DNA of 37,924 bases from positions 1 to 37,924 of the forward strand of contig NZ_VRYE01000023.1 of assembly GCF_008041835.1 (NCBI RefSeq), in the 5' to 3' direction. This DNA comes from Ectopseudomonas mendocina (GTDB lineage: Bacteria > Pseudomonadota > Gammaproteobacteria > Pseudomonadales > Pseudomonadaceae). A program made the position numbers and the translations under genes. Below are positions 31,117 to 37,924 of this stretch, piece by piece. The notes under the pieces were generated by a model. It made no database searches. It was not told the origin of the DNA and was given only the letters and a program-made list of their open reading frames with translations. The stretch's first letter is position 1; the number at the start of each line of letters is the position of its first letter.

Positions 31117-32220
31117 TCAAGAGTTGGACGACTGAGCCAGCGCTGCGTAATCGCTACGCAGCGTGGCGTCTAGAATTTCACGCGGGTAGTCGGCGGTCAC
31201 TACAGCCTCACCCAATCGCCTGAGCAACACGAGACGCAGCTGACCATCGAGCACCTTCTTGTCCACTGCCATATGCTCGAGGAACTGCGCAGGCGTCATA
31301 TCCTGCGGCGGCACCACCGGCAGCCCGGCAGCCTGCAACAGGCGTATGCCTCGGTCTCGATCCGCCGCCGACAGCCAGCCCAGGCGATAGGACATTTCCA
31401 GCGCCATCACCGTGCCTGCGGCGACCGCTTCGCCATGCAACCACACGCCGTAGCCCTGCTCGGTCTCGATAGCATGCCCAAAGGTGTGACCGAGATTGAG
31501 AGTGGCGCGCACTCCCGACTCACGCTCGTCCGCAGCGACGACACGCGCCTTGGCCGCACAGGATTGCTCGATAGCGTAGGTAAGCGCCTGCTGATCAAGC
31601 GCACGCAAGGCCGGTATATTCTGCTCCAGCCATACCAGGAAGGGCTCATCGCAGATCAGGCCATACTTGATGACCTCGGCCAACCCAGCGGAAAGCTCGC
31701 GCTCCGGCAGGGTGCGCAGGCTGGCCGTATCAATCAACACCGCCTTAGGCTGATAGAACGCGCCGACCATGTTCTTGCCCAGCGGATGATTGATCCCCGT
31801 CTTGCCCCCCACCGAGGAATCCACCTGAGACAACAACGTCGTCGGCACCTGGATGAAATCCACACCTCGCTGGTAACAGGCAGCAGCAAAGCCCGCCATG
31901 TCGCCGATGACGCCGCCACCCAGAGCGATAATTGTCGTGCGCCGATCATGCCTGGCCGTCAGCAGGCCATCGAAAATCAGCTGTAGCGTTTCCCAGTTCT
32001 TGAACACCTCGCCATCCGGCAGCACGATCGAGGCGACTTTGAAACCCTCAAGAGATCGCATAAGCGTTTCGAGATACAAAGGCGCTACGGTCTCATTGGT
32101 GACCACCGCCACCTGCCGTCCGCCGATATGGCGCGTGAGCAACTCAGGATCTGCCAGGAGACCCGCGCCGATATAGATGGGATAACTGCGCTCGCCAAGT
32201 TCAACGTGAAGAGTCTGCAT
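31117..32220 (-). CDS. aroB: 3-dehydroquinate synthase
   Basis: A 367-residue Zn2+/NAD+-dependent enzyme, second step of the shikimate pathway (DAHP to 3-dehydroquinate). Visible are [19 protein letters not shown] (NAD-binding region), [28 protein letters not shown] and the metal ligands in the FGHAIE and LHGEAVAAG segments plus a Glu in EVIKYG. The length is normal. The ATG has only a G-rich stretch upstream (GGGGGCCTC). It is downstream of aroK after 51 bases. Confidence 0.96.
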   Translation of the reverse strand: MQTLHVELGERSYPIYIGAGLLADPELLTRHIGGRQVAVVTNETVAPLYLETLMRSLEGFKVASIVLPDGEVFKNWETLQLIFDGLLTARHDRRTTIIALGGGVIGDMAGFAAACYQRGVDFIQVPTTLLSQVDSSVGGKTGINHPLGKNMVGAFYQPKAVLIDTASLRTLPERELSAGLAEVIKYGLICDEPFLVWLEQNIPALRALDQQALTYAIEQSCAAKARVVAADERESGVRATLNLGHTFGHAIETEQGYGVWLHGEAVAAGTVMALEMSYRLGWLSAADRDRGIRLLQAAGLPVVPPQDMTPAQFLEHMAVDKKVLDGQLRLVLLRRLGEAVVTADYPREILDATLRSDYAALAQSSNS

Positions 32221-32259
32221 GAGGCCCCCAGAATAAAAAGGCCACTAGGATAGCGCAGT

Positions 32260-32283
32260 TCGCCCCGCGCTTTAACGGGGCGA
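32260..32283 (-). terminator. Hairpin over the aroK stop codon
   Basis: TCGCCCC (32260-32266) and GGGGCGA (32277-32283), 7-bp stem with 10-base loop that contains the aroK TAA. It lacks a U-tract, so it is more likely an mRNA stability or attenuation element inside the aroK-aroB transcript than a true terminator. Confidence 0.3.
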
Positions 32284-32790
32284 CAAGGCTTCCAGACGCG
32301 CAAGAATTTCCTGCACCACCATGCGCGGCGGACGCTCGTCGGTCTCGATGATGATATCGGCAACCTCGCGGTAGAGAGGATCACGCGTAGCCATCAGATC
32401 CCTGAGCACTTGCGCCGGATTGGCCGTGCGCAACAACGGCCGATTGCGATCACGCGAGGTGCGATCAATCTGCTGCTCAACGGAGGTGTGCAAATACACG
32501 ACTCGACCTCCCGCATGCAGAGCCTGACGATTCTCTGGACGCATCACCGCCCCACCGCCCGTGGCCAGCACCAGACCATCTTGCTGCGACAGCTCGGCAA
32601 TTACTGCTTGCTCCCGCTCACGAAAGCCCTGCTCACCCTCGACATCGAAGATCCAGGGAATATCAGCACCAGTACGCTGCTCGATCTCCTTGTCGGAGTC
32701 CTTGAAGGGCACGCGCAGTTCTTTGGCAAGCAAACGCCCGATGGTGCTTTTTCCAGCTCCCATCGGGCCAACGAGGATTACATTCCGCAC
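32272..32790 (-). CDS. aroK: Shikimate kinase I
   Basis: A 172-residue kinase making shikimate 3-phosphate. P-loop GPMGAGKST (8-16), the shikimate-binding DSDKEIE motif (Asp and Glu near residues 32-37), the ATGGGAV loop (76-82) and the lid RDRNRPLL with [10 protein letters not shown] at the C-terminal side. The start is GTG at 32790, five bases after the pilQ stop and without a good Shine-Dalgarno, so translation is probably coupled to pilQ. Confidence 0.95.
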   Translation of the reverse strand: MRNVILVGPMGAGKSTIGRLLAKELRVPFKDSDKEIEQRTGADIPWIFDVEGEQGFREREQAVIAELSQQDGLVLATGGGAVMRPENRQALHAGGRVVYLHTSVEQQIDRTSRDRNRPLLRTANPAQVLRDLMATRDPLYREVADIIIETDERPPRMVVQEILARLEALSPR

Positions 32791-32795
32791 TTAGG

Positions 32796-34916
32796 TCATC
32801 GGTTCACGGCAATGGCTTGGTTGTTCATGATGCGCGGAGTGATGAAAACCAGCAACTCGGCTTTGTTGTCTCGAACGATGTCACGACGGAACACACGCCC
32901 CAAGAAGGGCAGATCGCCCAAAAATGGCACCTTTTCAACCGCACTCGTCTGAGTATTTGAGAAAACACCGCCAATAACGATGGTTTCACCATCATTGACC
33001 AGCACCTTGGCATTGACCTCATTCTTGTTGAGCGGCGGCACGCCATTAACCAAGTTCGCAAAGTCAGGCGCATCTTTAGTGACCTTAACCTCCATGATAA
33101 TGCGGTTATCCGGAGTAATTTGGGGAGTTACCTCCAAAGCCAAAGCAGCTTCTTTGAATGACGTGCTAGTAGCGCCACTCGAACTCGCCTCTTGGTAGGG
33201 TACCTCTTGCCCCTTCAGGATCTTCGCCGTTTCTTTGTCAGAGGTAACTACTTTCGGCTGTGAAACAATCTCACCGTTTCCAGTCTTCTCCATGGCAGAG
33301 AGCTGCAGATCCAAAACGACATTGCTACCTAGATACCCGATGGCAATACCGGAGGTGCTGTTTTGAACTCCCATGTCGACAAATGGCAGCCGAGCGAGAC
33401 CATCCTCCAGGGTAGTGCTGCCGACTGTATCGGTGCCAACGAATGGCGCCCTAACCCCGGTATCTTTATCGAAGCCCTGTACACCATCCTTCCCGCTGAC
33501 ATCCCAACGGCCATTACGTACAGATCCACCCCAGCGCACACCGAGGGCTTTGTCGTAATCGACATTGGCCTCAACGATGCGCGCCTCGATCATCACCTGA
33601 CGCACAGGGATATCTAGCTGCGCCACAATACGGCGGAGCTCATCCAGACGCTCCTGTGTCTGATAGGCGATAATACTGTTAGTGCGCTCGTCGACCGTGA
33701 TGGAACCACGACTGTCAGGCGTGCCGTCGGCGCTGGTGACAGACTGAAAGAGCTTGGCCATATCAGTAGCCTTGGCGTAATTCACCTGGATCAGCTCCCG
33801 ACGCAGCGGCGCCAACTCAGCAATCTGCTTCTGCGACTCCAGCTCCTGCCGCTCACGTGCGGCAATTTCGTCAGCAGGCGCAACCAGCAGGACATTACCC
33901 ACTTGGCGCTTATCGAGACCCTTGGTCTTGAGTACCAAATCCAGGGCCTGGTCCCAAGGCACGTTCTGCAGGCGCAGGGTGATATTGCCGGCAACGGTAT
34001 CACTCGCCACCAGGTTCAGATCGGTAAAGTCAGCAATCAGCTGCAGGACCGATCGCACATCGATATCCTGGAAGTTAAGCGACAGCTTTTCGCCCGAGTA
34101 GGCAAAACGCTCAGCCTTCCGGCGCTCGGCGTCCTCCTGGGAAAGAGGCTTAACACTCAAGGTCAGCGTGTTGTCAGTCTGGTAAGCCAGGTAATCGTAT
34201 AAACCAACTGGTTCGATCACGATACTGGTTTTGTCTGCGCTACCCGTGGCACTAACGAACTGCACCGGCGTCGCGAAATCCTTCACATCCAGACGCACAC
34301 GCAAAGACTCAGGCAGCTCAGTCTTGGCAAAGTCCAGACGAATCTTCCCACCCTGCTCCTGGATATCAGGACTGACCGATCCATCGGAAAGGGTAATGAC
34401 GATATTACCCTCACCCTGCTCCCCACGCTGAAAGTCGATATTGCTGATTGCTTTCGGTTGAGGCCCATAGGTTTTCTTGGGCGGAACAGCCGTTACCGAA
34501 GCAGGCGTCGAAGCAGAGGGTCGCGCTGCGGCTGCAGAGGCATCGCCAACCAGGACATACAGATCATTACCCTCAACTCGAGTGCTGTATGGCGCCAGAC
34601 TGGTGAGATTGACAATCAGACGGGTACGGTCCTTGGCTTCGACGATGTTGACGCTACGCGCATTGCCGACACCCAGCTCACGATTCCTGGAGCCGAGCTT
34701 GTTTGATACACCCGGAAGGTCCAGAGCAATACGCGCAGGCTGCTCGATGGTATAGCCGCGAGGAGCCGTTACCGGCTCATCGAAGGACAGTTTCAACTCA
34801 ACCCTATCACCGGGCAAACTGGCAACATCCAGACCCTGTAAGTTAGCCGCCAAGACTGCGGGTGACAGCAGCGCAGCCATCAGGGCGACGCTAAGACGCG
34901 AAAGAGAGCCATTCAT
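32796..34916 (-). CDS. pilQ: Type IV pilus secretin
   Basis: A 706-residue outer-membrane secretin through which type IV pili extend. Signal peptide MNGSLSRLSVALMAALLSPAVLA, then two AMIN domains (peptidoglycan binding: DRVELKLSFDEPV and the second near residue 170), the N0/N1 domains (KLSLNFQDIDVRSVLQLIAD; RRELIQVNYAKATDMAKLF) and the secretin core with VMIEARIVEANVDYDKALG, NGEIVSQPKV and GETIVIGGVF. The variable gate segment (near residues 475-520) differs from P. aeruginosa as recalled. Alternative starts upstream are ATG 34955 and GTG 34967; 34916 is chosen because a clean signal peptide begins there. It is the last gene of pilMNOPQ. Confidence 0.93.
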   Translation of the reverse strand: MNGSLSRLSVALMAALLSPAVLAANLQGLDVASLPGDRVELKLSFDEPVTAPRGYTIEQPARIALDLPGVSNKLGSRNRELGVGNARSVNIVEAKDRTRLIVNLTSLAPYSTRVEGNDLYVLVGDASAAAARPSASTPASVTAVPPKKTYGPQPKAISNIDFQRGEQGEGNIVITLSDGSVSPDIQEQGGKIRLDFAKTELPESLRVRLDVKDFATPVQFVSATGSADKTSIVIEPVGLYDYLAYQTDNTLTLSVKPLSQEDAERRKAERFAYSGEKLSLNFQDIDVRSVLQLIADFTDLNLVASDTVAGNITLRLQNVPWDQALDLVLKTKGLDKRQVGNVLLVAPADEIAARERQELESQKQIAELAPLRRELIQVNYAKATDMAKLFQSVTSADGTPDSRGSITVDERTNSIIAYQTQERLDELRRIVAQLDIPVRQVMIEARIVEANVDYDKALGVRWGGSVRNGRWDVSGKDGVQGFDKDTGVRAPFVGTDTVGSTTLEDGLARLPFVDMGVQNSTSGIAIGYLGSNVVLDLQLSAMEKTGNGEIVSQPKVVTSDKETAKILKGQEVPYQEASSSGATSTSFKEAALALEVTPQITPDNRIIMEVKVTKDAPDFANLVNGVPPLNKNEVNAKVLVNDGETIVIGGVFSNTQTSAVEKVPFLGDLPFLGRVFRRDIVRDNKAELLVFITPRIMNNQAIAVNR

Positions 34917-34971
34917 TTTCGTATCCCGTTTGGCAGACAGATTATTAATATTCATTTTTTCACCCACCCCG

Positions 34972-35496
34972 TCAGGAGCGCTCCTTCAAGGAAAGGCTGC
35001 GTGGTCGCTCAAGCCAGCCACCCTCGCCATCTGGAACAATTTCCATGACGTCAATCTTGGACTCATCAATCGCGAGAATCTTGCCGTGGTTACGCCCAAG
35101 ATAATCACCCACCTTTACCCGATGAACGCCACCAGCACCATTAACTAGAGCATACAGCTCTCGCTCATTCCTAAGCGTGCCAACCATTTCAAAGGTTTCT
35201 ATATTAAATCCTTCGAGGAACTGCTTGACTCGTGTTTCGTCCGGCTTGATTTCTGCCGATCCTTTCTGGCGCGTCACAACATCAATCTTGACTGGCGACT
35301 GAAACGGACTACGTAGCGATGATGCGCGATAAGTAAAGCTTTCATAAGGCTTGAATGTCGGCAGTGGCTCAATGGAGCCCTTGGGCCTGGCGCGCACTTC
35401 ATCCATATAAGCACGCAAATCCGAAAAATCGCCACCCGCCCCGCACCCCGCCAACAGGGAAAACCCGACAACCAGCATCAAACTCGAGATTCTCAT
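34972..35496 (-). CDS. pilP: Type IV pilus inner-membrane lipoprotein
   Basis: A 174-residue lipoprotein linking the PilNO alignment complex to the secretin. Lipobox LLAGC with Cys18 as lipidation site; a flexible segment to residue ~75; then the HR/PilP beta domain (FNIETFEMVGTL, ALVNGAGGVHRVKVGDYLG) that binds PilQ. ATG overlaps the pilO stop by one base (TAATG), with GGGGG seven bases upstream. Confidence 0.93.
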   Translation of the reverse strand: MRISSLMLVVGFSLLAGCGAGGDFSDLRAYMDEVRARPKGSIEPLPTFKPYESFTYRASSLRSPFQSPVKIDVVTRQKGSAEIKPDETRVKQFLEGFNIETFEMVGTLRNERELYALVNGAGGVHRVKVGDYLGRNHGKILAIDESKIDVMEIVPDGEGGWLERPRSLSLKERS

Positions 35497-36116
35497 TATT
35501 GAGCCCCCTTATCATTGTAACGATAAGTTTTGGCCATAATTTGCATACTCAAGCGACTGGAACCACCTGCAGCAGATGGTGCCAATTGAAAGTCGTGTAA
35601 CGTTACGATACGCGGCAAACTGGCAACACCACTGGCAAATGTGGCCAGGTCGTGATAACCGCCCGTCACCTTGATCTGTATCGGCAATTCGATATAGAAC
35701 TGCTGAGCAACTTCGGGCTGCAATTTGATCTCTTCAAACTCCAACCCACTCCCCAATCCGGTACGCGTGATGTCTTCCAGCAAACCTGGCACTTCAGTAT
35801 CGCTCGGCAACTGGCGCAACAGTGCACCGAACGAAACCTCCATTTCCTTCATCTGCTCCTTGTAAGCCTCCAGATTGGCAGCCTGAAAGGCCTTACTGGA
35901 AAACTGCTCCTTGAGCGTCAACTCTTCCTGCTGGCGCTGCTCTAATAAAGACTGCAGATCCTTGAGATGAAAATTATAACCAAGCACAAGAACCAGTATA
36001 AAAAGCAGCAGCCCTGCAATAAACCTTACCGCCGCCGGCCAGGATCCGATGTTATTTAAGTCAAGGTTGTTGATATCTATGCTACGCAGGCCTTCGATAG
36101 AGTCCTTGATACTCAT
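35496..36116 (-). CDS. pilO: Type IV pilus alignment protein
   Basis: A 206-residue bitopic inner-membrane protein that dimerises with PilN. A short cytoplasmic N-terminus is followed by a transmembrane helix (about 30-48, FIAGLLLFILVLVLGYNF), a coiled coil (50-90) and a ferredoxin-like periplasmic domain (PIQIKVTGGYHDLATFASGV). It overlaps pilN by four bases (ATGA). Confidence 0.93.
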   Translation of the reverse strand: MSIKDSIEGLRSIDINNLDLNNIGSWPAAVRFIAGLLLFILVLVLGYNFHLKDLQSLLEQRQQEELTLKEQFSSKAFQAANLEAYKEQMKEMEVSFGALLRQLPSDTEVPGLLEDITRTGLGSGLEFEEIKLQPEVAQQFYIELPIQIKVTGGYHDLATFASGVASLPRIVTLHDFQLAPSAAGGSSRLSMQIMAKTYRYNDKGAQ

Positions 36117-36684
36117 TGCACGGCCTCCGATTTTTCCGGCTCAGGCTGAGTCTGCTGAACCGTCAACTGAAATACATTTGCCTGATCAAGGGCGCCTGCC
36201 GTAACCGACTTGACCTCCGTGAGGCTAGGAGCCATCAGCCAGTCCGACGCCTCCAGATTACGCATCAGATTGGATACACGGTTATTCGACTCGGCAGCAC
36301 CGACAATAGCGATATTCTTGCCTTCCATCTTGACAGCAGTGAAATACACCCCATCAGGCAGCGTCCTTACCAACTGGTCAAATATACGCCCAATGATCGG
36401 TCGGTTACCCTGCAGATCCTGAATGATCTTCATCCGCTCCAAAAGCTGCTGCCTGCGCGTACGCAATTCGCTGATTTCCTTGATGCGAGCGTCAAGGACA
36501 GCTATTTCCTTCTTGATGAAGTCATTTCGTGCATTCTGATTATCGATAGCAGCGCTAAGCATTTGATCAGCGAGAAACACCAAGCCAGCCGCCACAACGA
36601 GCACACCGACCAGCGCAACCAGAAACCGCTGCTTGCGCTCTTCACGCAGCTGCTCACGCCAGGGAAGTAGGTTAATCCGCGCCA

Positions 36685-36685
<1 letters not shown>
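36113..36685 (-). CDS. pilN: Type IV pilus alignment protein
   Basis: A 190-residue bitopic inner-membrane protein. The N-terminal motif ARINLLPWR is the conserved segment that docks into PilM. A transmembrane helix (about 22-42) is followed by a coiled coil (50-90) and a ferredoxin-like periplasmic domain (LPDGVYFTAVKMEGKNIAIVG). It overlaps the pilM stop by one base. Confidence 0.94.

Positions 36686-37924
<1,239 letters not shown>

Overview
The window reads as chromosome of a high-GC Pseudomonas. Its gene order matches, from memory, the stretch of P. aeruginosa from the acyl-CoA dehydrogenase PA5020 to pilM (PA5044). The main departure is a cyanate gene cluster between hemE and gltD. That cluster has the gene content and order cynFABDS known from P. 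pseudoalcaligenes CECT5344, so a strain of the P. pseudoalcaligenes/oleovorans/mendocina group is a reasonable inference. No search could be run.

Layout. 1-275: 5' end of an IS1182-type insertion sequence, with the transposase N-terminus reading off the left edge. 312-5202: nitronate monooxygenase, a long acyl-CoA dehydrogenase, and a CPA1-type K+/H+ antiporter. 5328-12110: MscK-type channel, SelO AMPylase and an SLC13-type permease with two RCK_C domains. 12233-15540: MetY, thioredoxin 2, a hotdog thioesterase and a tandem universal stress protein. On the minus strand follow a ParA-like ATPase and hemE (15594-17562).

17609-23416: the cyanate island. cynABDS (Tat-exported binding protein, permease, ATPase, cyanase) runs leftward as a tightly coupled operon and ends at a 14-bp-stem bidirectional terminator. 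The PAS-AAA+-Fis regulator cynF runs rightward. The intergenic region holds a -24/-12 promoter for cynA, three 12-bp palindromic repeats at enhancer distance from it, and a second -24/-12-like motif in front of cynF. Together these support import of cyanate (or a related anion) and its cleavage to ammonia and CO2 under sigma-54 control. The ammonia could feed the glutamate synthase encoded next door.

23401-37749, all minus strand: gltD, gltB, an AAA-SPOR (DamX-like) protein, aroB, aroK and pilQ-pilP-pilO-pilN-pilM. The genes are transcribed from pilM toward gltD, and gltB has its own good promoter. At the right edge the pilM reading frame is joined, at codon 2, to the same terminal inverted repeat seen at the left edge. 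An IS1182-type element therefore appears to have replaced the pilM start codon, its ribosome binding site and the promoter side of the pilus operon. The window is most simply a contig bounded by two directly oriented copies of one IS.
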